Positions 28,787-38,991 of a stretch of DNA of 64,000 nt are shown piece after piece. The notes below the pieces were generated by a model. It did no database searches. It was not told the origin of the DNA and saw only the letters and a program-made list of their open reading frames with translations. The stretch comes from Oscillospiraceae bacterium (GTDB lineage: Bacteria; Bacillota; Clostridia; Oscillospirales; Ruminococcaceae). The translations under genes were made by a program, and so were the position numbers. The stretch is taken from NCBI GenBank assembly GCA_009776305.1, contig WRLY01000001.1, positions 310,001 through 374,000 on the forward strand, read 5' to 3'. Each line of letters opens with the position of its first letter. Within the stretch, counting starts at the first letter, position 1.

Positions 28787-29879
28787 AATCCTTATAATCG
28801 CAGGAAGTAATAAACACCTGCGAGTTTTCCAGCCTGTTAATTATAAAATCGCGTCTGTTTCCGTCAAGTTCTCCCAAAACCTCATCGAGCAAAATCACGG
28901 GCGTTTCGTTATTATGGTTTCTGATTATTTCTGCCTCGGCAAGCTTCATGATGAGTGCAATGCTTTTAACCTGACCCTGCGAGCCGAACTCTCTCGCGTT
29001 TATATTATTTATGGTGAAGATTATGTCGTCCCTGTGCGCTCCCGCCCTTATGCGGGAATCAGGGGTTCTAAGCCCCTGATTTATACAAACGCGATTAAGT
29101 GCGTCGGCGTATATTCCGTAAAGCCCGCTTTTGTCTGAAAAATCGGGCAAATTTTCCTCTATTTCTCCGAAGACATTGCTTTTATAAACCATGTCAAGTA
29201 TTTCATTACCAAGAGTCAACTCGCTGTATAATTTTTTTGCGGTTTCCCGCAAAAACCCGAAATATTTCAGCCTGCCGTAGGTTAGGTTTATGCCCTGTCT
29301 TATAAGAATATCTCGCCAAACCCCCAGCATATCCCGCACCGAATCACGGGGATAGGGGCTTGCAAAATTGTTATTATTAAGTGCGGAAAGCTGTTTGAGT
29401 GCCAATGCGTAATCGGAGACGGCGCGTTTATGGGTTCTGTTTTGCATGATTGCCGTGTTGTCGATAAAAGCTCGCCGCAATTCCGCTGCGCCTTTGACAA
29501 GCGCCAAATGCTCAGGCGCGAAAACCACATGTTTTAACTCTCCGTATAAATCGGCGGCGTTTTTAAGGGGTATGTTATTTATTTCTGCCGAAACCCGTCC
29601 ATCCTTGATTTTATAAGTTGCGGTGTTTTCCTTGCCGGGAAAAGCGTCAGCTTCATAAAAAAGCGTCAGCGAGGTTTCGCCGTCATTATTTGCGAATGGC
29701 GCAAACGCTGTCGGTCGGGCACGGCGAAAGCCTTTTCCGAGGCAGACTGAAAGGGCTTCGAGCATATTGGTTTTACCTTGTGCGTTGTCGCCGTAAAAAA
29801 TATTCACGCCCTTGCGGAATTCCAATTCCGCTTTTTTTATATTACGGAAGTTTTCGGCGCGGATTCCCTTAATAATCAT
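28719..29879 (-). CDS. recF: DNA replication and repair protein RecF
   Basis: FRNIKKAELEFRKGVNIFYGDNAQGKTNMLEAL; SQGQVKSIALIMKLAEAEII; ILLDEVLGELD. Confidence 0.97.
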   Translation of the reverse strand: MIIKGIRAENFRNIKKAELEFRKGVNIFYGDNAQGKTNMLEALSVCLGKGFRRARPTAFAPFANNDGETSLTLFYEADAFPGKENTATYKIKDGRVSAEINNIPLKNAADLYGELKHVVFAPEHLALVKGAAELRRAFIDNTAIMQNRTHKRAVSDYALALKQLSALNNNNFASPYPRDSVRDMLGVWRDILIRQGINLTYGRLKYFGFLRETAKKLYSELTLGNEILDMVYKSNVFGEIEENLPDFSDKSGLYGIYADALNRVCINQGLRTPDSRIRAGAHRDDIIFTINNINAREFGSQGQVKSIALIMKLAEAEIIRNHNNETPVILLDEVLGELDGNRRDFIINRLENSQVFITSCDYKDFEDREDLRVWFVKDGEFHTSGG

Positions 29880-30100
29880 TTTACGGCTACCTTGAAGATT
29901 TGGTTTTCCCCCTCGACGTCAAGCGTAACTTTTTCGCCGCCGAACAGTTTTTTACCCCTCATTAGACAAGTTTCGCCGTTGACTAAAACCTTGCCGCCTT
30001 GGATTAGCATCTTGGCTTCGCCGCCCGACGAAACAAGGGAGCAGAATTTTAAAAACTGCTCAAGCTTTATGAAAGGCGGGTTGATATAAATTTCCTGCAT
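29876..30100 (-). CDS. yaaA: S4-domain RNA-binding protein YaaA
   Basis: INPPFIKLEQFLKFCSLVSSGGEAKMLIQGGKVLVNGE; immediately upstream of recF. Confidence 0.9.
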   Translation of the reverse strand: MQEIYINPPFIKLEQFLKFCSLVSSGGEAKMLIQGGKVLVNGETCLMRGKKLFGGEKVTLDVEGENQIFKVAVK

Positions 30101-30165
30101 TTTTAAATCCTTTTTAAATTCTTTAAAGTTATTTTAGTTATGCCGTTCATGGCGGGCAAAAACGC

Positions 30166-30849
30166 TCAATCATCAATAGTCAATTTTATAATCATTCCCG
30201 GTTTTCCGCCCTTTTTAGCGTCAATTAGCATAAGCCACGGCTCTTTTTTATTATTCGCAACAAATTCAATGATTTTCGGCTCTAAATTATGCTTTCTCAG
30301 CGCGTAAACAACGTCGGTGAGCCTTTCGGGAATGTGGCACATTTTCAGCCTGCCGCCGTATTTCAAAATCCTTGCCGCCGCCGCCGCCACGTCGTCAATA
30401 TCGCAGAGCAGTTCATGCCGTGCCGTGCCGCCGTCTTTGCGCTTAAAACCGTCGTCAGCCTTGTAATAAGGCGGATTTACGGTTACTATATCAACCCCTC
30501 CGGCGGGGATTGCCGATATGCTTTTCAGGTCTTGGAGGAGCGGGAAAATGACTTTGTCAAGTGAATTAATCTTTACGCTTTCGCGAAGTAAAATAATTGC
30601 GTCCTCATTTATGTCAAGGGCGTATATAGTTGGGCAGGCGGCGGGAAAATCGCCCGATTTCACAAAACCGGCTATAAGCAGAAACGGTATAATTCCGCAA
30701 CCCGTGCAAAGGTCGCAGACAATCTTCGCTTTTTTTGATTTTCGCAATCCCGAAGCCGTGAATTCAGCAAGCTTTACGGCGTCTGTTCCGAAACGGTGCT
30801 CGCGGCTTACGCACAGTTTTAAGTCGCCAATATCTAATATTTCAGTCAA
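30166..30849 (-). CDS. tRNA1(Val) (adenine-N6)-methyltransferase-like SAM methyltransferase
   Basis: DLCTGCGIIPFLL, IVTVNPPYYKADDG. Confidence 0.85.
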   Translation of the reverse strand: MTEILDIGDLKLCVSREHRFGTDAVKLAEFTASGLRKSKKAKIVCDLCTGCGIIPFLLIAGFVKSGDFPAACPTIYALDINEDAIILLRESVKINSLDKVIFPLLQDLKSISAIPAGGVDIVTVNPPYYKADDGFKRKDGGTARHELLCDIDDVAAAAARILKYGGRLKMCHIPERLTDVVYALRKHNLEPKIIEFVANNKKEPWLMLIDAKKGGKPGMIIKLTIDD

Positions 30850-31499
30850 TGTTGTTTTTTCCTTGTTGATAAAGTCGAGTTGATTATATAATACAAATCG
30901 CTGAAATTCTGAACTCTGAAATCTGCGTTTAAAGTAAAATTTATATCCCTTGCAAACAGGCAGAACCTAACCCCCGCGCGCTCGGCGCATTTCAGGTCAA
31001 TTTCCCTGTCGCCGATATAAAGCGTTTCGTTTTTGTTCATTTTATATTTTTTTATAAGTTGATTCAGACCGTCGGGGGCGGGTTTACGTGGGAAACCGTT
31101 TTCTTTTGTAATAATTTCTCTGAAAAGTTCATAAAATCCGTGCTTTTGCATTAAGGACACCACCGACTTATCCCTGTGGGTAAAAAGGTAATTAAACGCC
31201 TCCTGCTCATGAATAAATCTGCAAATCATGTGCGCGTTGATATGCGGCAGGGCGTTTTGATTTTCGTAGATAATTTGAAATTCTTTGAAACTTTTACAAA
31301 AATAATCGTCTGTTTCATATTTTTCTTTATAAAAATCAAAGGCAGTTTGCATGGAAATACGCATTTGACTTTCAATTTCACCCAAGTTTTCTTGAACACC
31401 GTACTCTCTTTTAAGCGTAACCTGAAAAGCCCGCGCTGTGTGCGGATAGGTGTCGAACAACGTCCCGTCAAAGTCCCAAATAATATGTTTGAAATCCAT
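30846..31499 (-). CDS. HAD-family hydrolase (phosphoglycolate phosphatase-like)
   Basis: IIWDFDGTLFDTYP, FTHRD, KPAPDG, YIGDREIDLKCAERAG. Confidence 0.9.
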   Translation of the reverse strand: MDFKHIIWDFDGTLFDTYPHTARAFQVTLKREYGVQENLGEIESQMRISMQTAFDFYKEKYETDDYFCKSFKEFQIIYENQNALPHINAHMICRFIHEQEAFNYLFTHRDKSVVSLMQKHGFYELFREIITKENGFPRKPAPDGLNQLIKKYKMNKNETLYIGDREIDLKCAERAGVRFCLFARDINFTLNADFRVQNFSDLYYIINSTLSTRKKQH

Positions 31500-31544
31500 T
31501 TAATTCACCCTCTGCACATATTATAATCCTTTTATCGCGGCAGA

Positions 31545-33413
31545 CTAATATATTTCCTGTGAAAGCGCAAACGCCGCCGCTTTTTCGCCCTTTGCCGCGA
31601 AAACCAACCCTTCTGTTTCGGCAAGTATGGTAACGTCGTCGCCGAATTGGGCTGTCAGTTCTGATTTTACGATAATAAAGCAGTCCTCGGGCAAGCTCCC
31701 GTAATTTTCAACGTTTCCGATATAGGCGTAACGGTTCAAAAAGCGCAAAATCGGCGCAAGGCTCGGATTTTCTCCTTGAGCCTCTGTCAGAGAATCCAAA
31801 ACATAAGCGGGAGGCGCGTCCGACGAGTTATAAATGTATTCTGAAATGGCGTAAGCTCCTCTGTTTTGAATCTGGGCGTGGCGCGCTTCAAAGGGGAGAT
31901 AAATTACTGCCGAATGTATGCAGGAATAAAGCACAGTAAGGCAAACACATACGGAAATTATATGCGCCCGATAGCGGTTGGCGCAACAGATAAAGACAAT
32001 CAGCAACGCCACAAAGCAAAACATTGCCGAAACGGTGAAAAATAAACCGTCAAGGTCTATCGGCGCGTCAATGGCAGAGCCGAGACGGACAGGCGATAAG
32101 CCCTGAATTGATTCGGGTCTGAGCTGTTTAACAGTTACTAATTTCGGTGCGGTGAAGGTGAAAAACAGCGCGAAAATCCCCCCGAGCATTATGGTGGAGT
32201 ATAAAAGCTTTTTAAAATCAAGTCCTTTTATAAAAATATAACAAAGCGTAAAGACTAACAAAAGCGGCGCCGCGCCGTCAATATAACGCCCGAATATAAA
32301 AGAATCCTGATAAAGTGTTAAATCAAGAGCCGAACCCCAAGCCGCAGAAGAAATCAGCATGAAAAAATTATAGACCAGTACAAAAAACGCAAAAGCGGTA
32401 AAGCTTGAATCGGCGTTGCCGAATCTTCTCATGCGGGAATCGGGGTAGGGAGCTTTGCGCCGTCTGTTTTCCCTGTATTCCCAAAGCGCCGAAACGCAAA
32501 GGCATACCCCCAAAGTGCCGAGCGCCCATGTCGAAACGGCTAAGTAATAAAGCTGTCCCGTAAGTACTGTGAAGAAGTTCCCCAAACCGCCGAAGTTTAT
32601 ATAAAAATCCGGCGAAGACACCGGTTGTCCCCGCGTTATTGCCGTAAGATATTCGCCGACGTAAACCTGAAATGCCGCTAAAATGACAAAAAGCGGTATG
32701 AAAGAGGCAAACAAAATCGACTTAACCCGAAGGATAAAAGTGGCGAATATTACAGTTAGTATAAACACTAAAACCAACAGCCATAAGCGCGGGTGAGCGG
32801 CGGGAGCGAAAGCGCAGACAAAAGCCGCAAAAACAGACAGAATAAATCGCAAAAACCTATTTTTCACTTCCGAAGACCTTATGAACAGCAAAGCTAACAA
32901 AAACGGTAAAAACACGCAAAGAGTTTCGCTCCAGATAAATTTTGAATAGGCGAAAGCCGCCGCGCCAAACCCTGCGGCAATAGCGCAAAGGGTTCTCTGC
33001 CATGCTTTTTTAAGTCCGAGAGAGGCTGTAATCTTATAGGTGAATACAGGTATCAGAGCGATTATTAAACTGTTTAAAATTAGCATACCTTTATATCTAT
33101 TTTCAGGTTCGCTTATCAGGAAATAAAAAGGCGCGTATAAAGCCGAGGCTAACCAACCTGAAGCCGCGTCATAATTGCTTGCCGCGCCCGATTGGTCAAA
33201 GCCTGAAAAAAAAGCACTCCAGGTCATCGCCGCTAACTCATCGGGATAAATCGACGGTATGTTCATACCGAGCGAAAAAATTGTATGCAAAAAAATGCCT
33301 GCGGTAAAAATCAAAAATAATAAGCCGCGGTCTCCGATTTTACGGTATAAATTGTCAAATTTTATGCCTAAAGAAACCAAATTAAACCTCCTGCGGCAGG
33401 GTAAAAAATTCAC
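31545..33413 (-). CDS. polytopic membrane protein, possible glycosyltransferase-like
   Basis: About 12 hydrophobic segments; GMNIPSIYPDELAAMTWSAFF resembles the first periplasmic loop of membrane glycosyltransferases. Confidence 0.5.
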   Translation of the reverse strand: MNFLPCRRRFNLVSLGIKFDNLYRKIGDRGLLFLIFTAGIFLHTIFSLGMNIPSIYPDELAAMTWSAFFSGFDQSGAASNYDAASGWLASALYAPFYFLISEPENRYKGMLILNSLIIALIPVFTYKITASLGLKKAWQRTLCAIAAGFGAAAFAYSKFIWSETLCVFLPFLLALLFIRSSEVKNRFLRFILSVFAAFVCAFAPAAHPRLWLLVLVFILTVIFATFILRVKSILFASFIPLFVILAAFQVYVGEYLTAITRGQPVSSPDFYINFGGLGNFFTVLTGQLYYLAVSTWALGTLGVCLCVSALWEYRENRRRKAPYPDSRMRRFGNADSSFTAFAFFVLVYNFFMLISSAAWGSALDLTLYQDSFIFGRYIDGAAPLLLVFTLCYIFIKGLDFKKLLYSTIMLGGIFALFFTFTAPKLVTVKQLRPESIQGLSPVRLGSAIDAPIDLDGLFFTVSAMFCFVALLIVFICCANRYRAHIISVCVCLTVLYSCIHSAVIYLPFEARHAQIQNRGAYAISEYIYNSSDAPPAYVLDSLTEAQGENPSLAPILRFLNRYAYIGNVENYGSLPEDCFIIVKSELTAQFGDDVTILAETEGLVFAAKGEKAAAFALSQEIY

Positions 33414-33424
33414 TCTTCATATTT

Positions 33425-34387
33425 TTACGCTAAAAATGTATATAAAATTCCGTACAGTAAAAGCATCAGCACGGCGTTAATGGCGAAACTGTCAAGCAAT
33501 GTATAAAGCAGACTGGGTTTTCCCGCATCCTGCAAGTGCTTATAATAATTTTCCCCTAAATCCGATATTTCCAAAGGCTTATCCGAATTAATTTTAAGGG
33601 AAAGCTCAGTTGCAAACTCAAGCGCGAAACGGTTTCTAATCATCTTAATCCTGTTGGTCATCCACAACAAATAGAAATAATCAAAGAAAAGCGCAAGTGC
33701 AATCCTCAGCGCGAAATAAATATACCACAGCGAGGACGCCGCCGCCTCAAGTTGACCTGAAGAGAACGGGGAAACAAACCCCGAAACATAAAAGAACGCA
33801 ACCAAGGTATTGGGTAAACCCAAAAGAAAAGCAATCAGCGCGGCAACTACCCCCGCCGCCCTCATTCTAGAGTAAAAAATATAATAGGGTATAAAAAGCC
33901 CCGCGAAAATATTAAATGAAACTTTTTGTCCGGAAGCGATTCTGCGGTACTTTAAAAAGCGCACGGGGTTCATCGCACCTTGAAAATGCGCTATTTCCTT
34001 TTCGGAAACGCCGTAAATAAAACGCTCTTCTGGTGAAGTCTGCTTTGCTTGTTCAAAAAACCCCATTTTTTCGAGGGTTTCCCTAATTTCACCGAAAAAG
34101 CTGTCCTCCGGTGGCTTGTTTTCGGTTGATGAATCGCCGACAACAGAATCTTCAGTCTGTTTTTCGGCGTTTTCCCGGCTTTGGTTCCAGACAAATCCGT
34201 TTTTATGCTCGGCTTCAAAAATGCAACTTCCGTGTATATCCCAACAGGCACGGTGATAGGGCGCTCCGCAATCGGGACAGATTACGGGACGCGAGGTTTC
34301 TGAAAATTTTTCTTTGCAAACAGGGCAATTTGTGTTTGTAAAATCGGTCATGGGTTTTTCCTTAACGTTTTGTTTAAATATTTCCAA
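33425..34387 (-). CDS. RING-finger-like zinc-binding domain fused to DUF2628-type membrane region
   Basis: CPVCKEKF...VICPDCGAPYHRACW...C zinc-ligand pattern at N-terminus; multiple C-terminal TM segments. Confidence 0.6.
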   Translation of the reverse strand: MEIFKQNVKEKPMTDFTNTNCPVCKEKFSETSRPVICPDCGAPYHRACWDIHGSCIFEAEHKNGFVWNQSRENAEKQTEDSVVGDSSTENKPPEDSFFGEIRETLEKMGFFEQAKQTSPEERFIYGVSEKEIAHFQGAMNPVRFLKYRRIASGQKVSFNIFAGLFIPYYIFYSRMRAAGVVAALIAFLLGLPNTLVAFFYVSGFVSPFSSGQLEAAASSLWYIYFALRIALALFFDYFYLLWMTNRIKMIRNRFALEFATELSLKINSDKPLEISDLGENYYKHLQDAGKPSLLYTLLDSFAINAVLMLLLYGILYTFLA

Positions 34388-34469
34388 ATATAACAGCGGG
34401 TATAATCCTTTGACTTAAGAAACAAGAAATGTTTTTTAAGTTAATCGAGTATAACACCTCGTTTTGAGG

Positions 34470-34810
34470 GGCAGTTTATCTGTAAGCCGGGTTCTGTCAT
34501 GTACAATCATCTATCTGGACAAAGCGTCGCCGCTCTGTTCAAGCCGCTTTCACTAAAGGGGGTTTCGAGCAAAAACCGTTTCCCTCAAACATTAAGCGTT
34601 GCATCGGATAGGGTTTACATGGCAACATGGTCTCCCATGTTCCGGTGAGCTCTTACCTCGCCTTTCCACCCTTACGAACGATTGCCCGTTCGCGGTATAT
34701 TTCTGTTGCACTTGCCCTAAAGTCGCCTTCGGCTGCCGTTAACAGCTATCCTGCTCTGTGATGCCCGGACTTTCCTCATGCTTTAACATGCGATTGCACA
34801 ATAAACTGCC
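34470..34810 (-). ncRNA. rnpB: RNase P RNA
   Basis: Minus strand contains GAGGAAAGTCCGGGC, AGGGTGGAAAGGCGAGGTAAGAGCTCACCG and CAGAACCCGGCTTACAG; P1 GGCAGTTTAT/ATAAACTGCC pairs the ends. Confidence 0.95.
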
Positions 34811-34816
34811 AATATT

Positions 34817-34845
34817 ATTTTATCACAGATAAACGAAAAATGCAA
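34817..34845 (-). promoter_or_regulatory. putative sigma-A promoter of rnpB
   Basis: Minus strand TTGCAT - 17 nt - TAAAAT, about 7 nt before the RNA 5' end. Confidence 0.65.
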
Positions 34846-34956
34846 ATGTTAATGAAAAAAATGTAAGGAACGGCATTTTTCCGTGAGAACACCAACCGCG
34901 CAAACCGCATACAATAAACCATTATGCAAAATTATGCAAAAACAAGGAGGAATCTC

Positions 34957-35574
34957 ATGGCTACAAATTTCGGATTGTTCGGAACATACCCTTTTACACT
35001 GCCGCCCCTGCCTTACGCTTATAACGCGCTTGAGCCTTTTATCGATGAGGAAACCATGCACTACCACCACGACAAGCACTTCGCGACATACATAAAAAAT
35101 CTAAACGAGGCGCTTAAACCCTATCCCTTTTTACAGCGTTTGCCGTTGGAGCAGATTTTATGCTCAGTTCGCGGTCTTCCGCCTGAATCCCGCACGGCTA
35201 TTTTAAACAATGGCGGCGGGGTTTATAACCACACGTTATTCTTCAATGGTTTAGCCCCCGCCTCCGAGGACGTTCACATGCCGGAGGGAGAGCTTTTGGA
35301 AGCTATTGAGGGCTTTTTCGGCTCTTTTGAGAATTTCAAGGAAGAATTCAGCAAAAGCGCCGCCGAAGTCTTTGGCTCGGGCTGGACGGTTTTAGCGTCA
35401 GACCAATTCGGCAATTTATCCATCATCAACATTAAAGACCAAGAAACGCTTTTGTGCGAGGGGCTTGAACCTGTCATTCTTTTCGACGTTTGGGAACACG
35501 CCTATTACCTCAAATACAAAAACGAGCGGGCGGATTATATTAAAAATTTATGGAATGTGATTCGGTTCAGGTAG
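34957..35574 (+). CDS. superoxide dismutase (Fe/Mn family); start ATG 34957
   Basis: LPPLPYAYNALEPFIDEETMHYHHDKHFATYI, VYNHTLFF, GSGWTVL, DVWEHAYYLKYKN; SD AAGGAGG. Confidence 0.93.
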   Translation: MATNFGLFGTYPFTLPPLPYAYNALEPFIDEETMHYHHDKHFATYIKNLNEALKPYPFLQRLPLEQILCSVRGLPPESRTAILNNGGGVYNHTLFFNGLAPASEDVHMPEGELLEAIEGFFGSFENFKEEFSKSAAEVFGSGWTVLASDQFGNLSIINIKDQETLLCEGLEPVILFDVWEHAYYLKYKNERADYIKNLWNVIRFR

Positions 35575-35777
35575 AATTAAAACCTTTAAAGATTGCATAT
35601 TACAGAAAACTAAGAGGGCATACGCAAGAAACTCTTGCAGAGGCGGCGGATATAAACGCGACTTTTTTAGGTCAGGTTGAGTGCGGCATAAAAACGATGT
35701 CTTGGGATAATATTTTTAAATTAGCGCAAGTATTAAAAGTGCCTGAAATGAAATTTTTTGATTATGAAAATGATTAA
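35550..35777 (+). CDS. XRE-family HTH regulator
   Basis: KIAYYRKLRGHTQETLAEAADINATFLGQVECGIKTMSWDNIFKLAQVL. Confidence 0.85.
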   Translation: MECDSVQVELKPLKIAYYRKLRGHTQETLAEAADINATFLGQVECGIKTMSWDNIFKLAQVLKVPEMKFFDYEND

Positions 35778-35797
35778 AACCGCCGAAAGGCGGTTTT
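35776..35797. terminator. bidirectional terminator between HTH gene and leuB
   Basis: AAAACCGCC GAAA GGCGGTTTT. Confidence 0.85.
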
Positions 35798-35804
35798 AAT
35801 ATTA

Positions 35805-36884
35805 TTATAATTCCGCAATCACCGCGTCGCCCATTTCGGTACAGCCGACAAGTTTTGTCCCGTCGTTCCCGCGGTAAATGTCGCCTGTGCGGAAACCTTT
35901 TGCCAAGACCTTTTCGACGGCGTTTTCTATGTCTAAGGCTTCCTGCTCCATATCAAACGACAGGCGGAGCATCATTGCTGAGGAAAGGAGCATGGCAATG
36001 GGGTTTGCCTTATTCTGTCCCGCAATGTCGGGCGCAGAGCCGTGGCAGGGCTCAAATAATCCCACACTGTTTTCAGCCAGACTTGCCGATGGCAACATAC
36101 CGAGCGAGCCTGTGAGGACACTTGCCTCATCTGAAAGAATATCGCCGAAAAGGTTTTCAGTGACAATCACGTCAAATTGCCCCGGCTCGCGTACAAGTTG
36201 CATGGCGGCGTTGTCAACCAACATGTCTGAAAGGTTAATTCTTTTGTAATCTTCATTGCCGGCATAAACGTTATGCACTACCTCACGCCATAAACGCGAG
36301 CTGTCAAGCACGTTTGCCTTATCAACGCTAACTACGTTCCCTGTGCGCTTTAAGGCGAGCTTAAAAGCTACTTTTGCGATTCTCTCGATTTCCCAGTCAC
36401 GGTAGAGCATGGTGTCATAAGCGGCTTTGGCACCATTTTCGTCAATGTATGTTTCGCGCTTGCCAAAGTATGCTCCACCGATTAACTCTCTCACGATTAC
36501 CATATCTATTTTTTTGCTGTTTTTGAGCAGACATTCGTCTGCCAAAGCGTCAAAAAGCTTGACGGGGCGCAGATTTGCGAACAAACCCAATGCGCCGCGA
36601 ATACCGAGCAGACCTGCCTCGGGGCGCAGATGACCCGGACCTACGTCCCACTTAGGACCGCCGACTGCTCCGAGAAGTACAGCGTCGCTTGCTTTGCAGA
36701 CGTTTATCGTTTCTTCGGGCAGGGGTGTTCCCAATTCGTCAATAGCTACGCCGCCCATAAGGACATTTGTGTATTTGAACTCATGCCCGTATTTTTCAGC
36801 GATTTTGTTTAAAACTCTGCGGGCTTCAACGGTTATTTCCACGCCGATGCCGTCGCCGCCGATTACTGCGATTTTTTTTGTCAT
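35805..36884 (-). CDS. leuB: 3-isopropylmalate dehydrogenase
   Basis: IAVIGGDGIGVEI, NLFGDILSDEAS, FEPCHGSAPDIAGQNKANPIA. Confidence 0.96.
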   Translation of the reverse strand: MTKKIAVIGGDGIGVEITVEARRVLNKIAEKYGHEFKYTNVLMGGVAIDELGTPLPEETINVCKASDAVLLGAVGGPKWDVGPGHLRPEAGLLGIRGALGLFANLRPVKLFDALADECLLKNSKKIDMVIVRELIGGAYFGKRETYIDENGAKAAYDTMLYRDWEIERIAKVAFKLALKRTGNVVSVDKANVLDSSRLWREVVHNVYAGNEDYKRINLSDMLVDNAAMQLVREPGQFDVIVTENLFGDILSDEASVLTGSLGMLPSASLAENSVGLFEPCHGSAPDIAGQNKANPIAMLLSSAMMLRLSFDMEQEALDIENAVEKVLAKGFRTGDIYRGNDGTKLVGCTEMGDAVIAEL

Positions 36885-36990
36885 GTTTTATTTTCCATGC
36901 CGCCATATCTTACATAGACATAAATGAAAATTGCGGCATGGCACACACCTTTCTTTATTTTTTCAAGTTTTGTGTACTTTTCTCTTGCAT

Positions 36991-37479
36991 TTAATTTCTC
37001 GTCTTTACCGCATTAACCAACCCGCCCTTATTTATAATATCCTTAATAAATTCAGGGAACGGCTCGGCTTTAAATTTACTGCCCGTGGTATCGTTCACGA
37101 TTTCGCCCGTGTCAAAATTTACGCTGACTTTATCGCCGTTTTTGATGGCGCGGGCGGCTTCGGGACATTCTAAAATAGGCAGACCTATATTAATGGAGTT
37201 GCGGTAGAAAATCCGCGCGAAAGATGCGGCAATCACGCAGGAAATTCCGCTTTCCTTAATGACTATCGGCGCGTGTTCGCGGGAGCTTCCGCAACCGAAG
37301 TTAGCTTCACCCACCATAATATCACCTTTTTGCACCTTGTTCACAAAATCAGCGTCGATGTCCTCCATGCAGTGCTTGGTAAGCTCCTTAAAATCGCTGA
37401 TGTTCAAATAACGCGCCGGGATAATAACGTCGGTATCAACGTTGTCGCCGTATTTGTGGACGGTTCCTTGTGCTTTCAT
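36991..37479 (-). CDS. leuD: 3-isopropylmalate dehydratase small subunit
   Basis: [41 protein letters not shown]. Confidence 0.96.
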   Translation of the reverse strand: MKAQGTVHKYGDNVDTDVIIPARYLNISDFKELTKHCMEDIDADFVNKVQKGDIMVGEANFGCGSSREHAPIVIKESGISCVIAASFARIFYRNSINIGLPILECPEAARAIKNGDKVSVNFDTGEIVNDTTGSKFKAEPFPEFIKDIINKGGLVNAVKTRN

Positions 37480-37624
37480 ATTGTTTCTCCTTTCGGTGTT
37501 TAGTTTATTTTAAAATAGAGAGAGCTGTTCTTGTCGTAATAGGACGCTTTGCGTTTAGGATTTGTATATAATCAAAAAATAGCTTTCCTCTTGCGTCCTC
37601 AAGACCTTTTTAATACTCCCCTAA

Positions 37625-38893
37625 TCAATTCAAGGGCGCGACAATCTTCCCCGCCAGCGCACTTGCCGCCGCCACCTCCGGACTTGCCAAATAAACCTCG
37701 CTTTCGGGGTGTCCCATTCTGCCCACAAAATTTCTGTTTGTCGTCGCTACGGCACGTTCGCCTTTCGCAAGAATACCCATGTGTCCGCCGAGGCAGGGAC
37801 CGCAGGTCGGTGTCGAAAAAACACAGCCCGATTCTACAAAAATCTGCGCGTAGCCAAGTTCCATGCACTCAAGGAAAATCTTCTGCGTGCCGGGGATTAC
37901 GATACAGCGCACACCTTTTTTCACCTTTTTGCCTTTGAGGATTTCCGCCGCCACTTTCATGTCCGAAAGTCTGCCGTTGGTACAGCTACCGATTACTACC
38001 TGGTCGATTATTACTTCGCCCACTTCATCAACAGTCTTGGTATTTTCGGGCAGATGCGGGAAAGAAACAGTGGATTTAATTTGACTTAAATCAATGTCAA
38101 TCACCTTTATATATTCCGCGTCGGGGTCAGGCGCGAAAATCGGCGATTCACCGGGGGCGTAATCGGGGTTCACCCCTTTAATATAGTCGAGCGTTATATT
38201 GTCAACCTCAAAGATTCCGTTTTTGCCGCCCGCTTCAATCGCCATGTTCGCCATGCAAAGCCTGTCGTCAATCGTGAGGTTTTTCAAGCCCTCTCCGCCA
38301 AATTCCATAGACTGATATAGTGCGCCGTCAACGCCAATCATGCCTATAATATGCAAAATTACGTCCTTGCCCGATATGTTTTTATTAAGCTCACCTGTCA
38401 GATTAAATCTGATTGAAGCGGGAACTTTAAACCACGCCTCGCCCGTAGCCATGCCTACCGCCATATCGGTAGAGCCAACGCCGGTCGAAAACGCGCCGAG
38501 CGCTCCGTAGGTGCAGGTGTGTGAATCCGCACCGATGATTAAATCGCCCGGCATTACAAGCCCTCTTTCGGGTAACAGGCAATGCTCCACCCCCATTTCC
38601 CCTGTGTCGTAGAAGTTCACGATTTCGTACTTTCCCGCGAAATCTCGGCAACGTTTGCACTGCTCGGCGGCTTTTATGTCCTTATTCGGGGCGAAGTGGT
38701 CCATGACCATAGAAACCTTTTTCTTATCAAAAACCCCTGAAAACCCGGCTTTCTCAAATTCGCCTATAGCCACTGGGCTGGTGATGTCGTTCCCGAGAAC
38801 CATGTCTAATTTTGCCATTATAAGCTGTCCGGCACATACGCTATCAAGTCCCGCTTTCCCGGCTAATATTTTTTGCGACATTGTCATTGGCAT
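37625..38893 (-). CDS. leuC: 3-isopropylmalate dehydratase large subunit
   Basis: [52 protein letters not shown]. Confidence 0.96.
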   Translation of the reverse strand: MPMTMSQKILAGKAGLDSVCAGQLIMAKLDMVLGNDITSPVAIGEFEKAGFSGVFDKKKVSMVMDHFAPNKDIKAAEQCKRCRDFAGKYEIVNFYDTGEMGVEHCLLPERGLVMPGDLIIGADSHTCTYGALGAFSTGVGSTDMAVGMATGEAWFKVPASIRFNLTGELNKNISGKDVILHIIGMIGVDGALYQSMEFGGEGLKNLTIDDRLCMANMAIEAGGKNGIFEVDNITLDYIKGVNPDYAPGESPIFAPDPDAEYIKVIDIDLSQIKSTVSFPHLPENTKTVDEVGEVIIDQVVIGSCTNGRLSDMKVAAEILKGKKVKKGVRCIVIPGTQKIFLECMELGYAQIFVESGCVFSTPTCGPCLGGHMGILAKGERAVATTNRNFVGRMGHPESEVYLASPEVAAASALAGKIVAPLN

Positions 38894-38991
38894 AAGTTTT
38901 GTCTCCCTTTTATTTTATTTTGGGTTCGTCCGAACGCCCTGTTAAGATAATCCAAAACACTGACACTATTTTCACTAAATACATTCGGTCT

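Noticed and set aside
34640-34670. GCAACATGGTCTCCCATGTTCCGG considered as a parS-like palindrome
   Set aside because: Part of an RNase P RNA hairpin and does not fit parS spacing.
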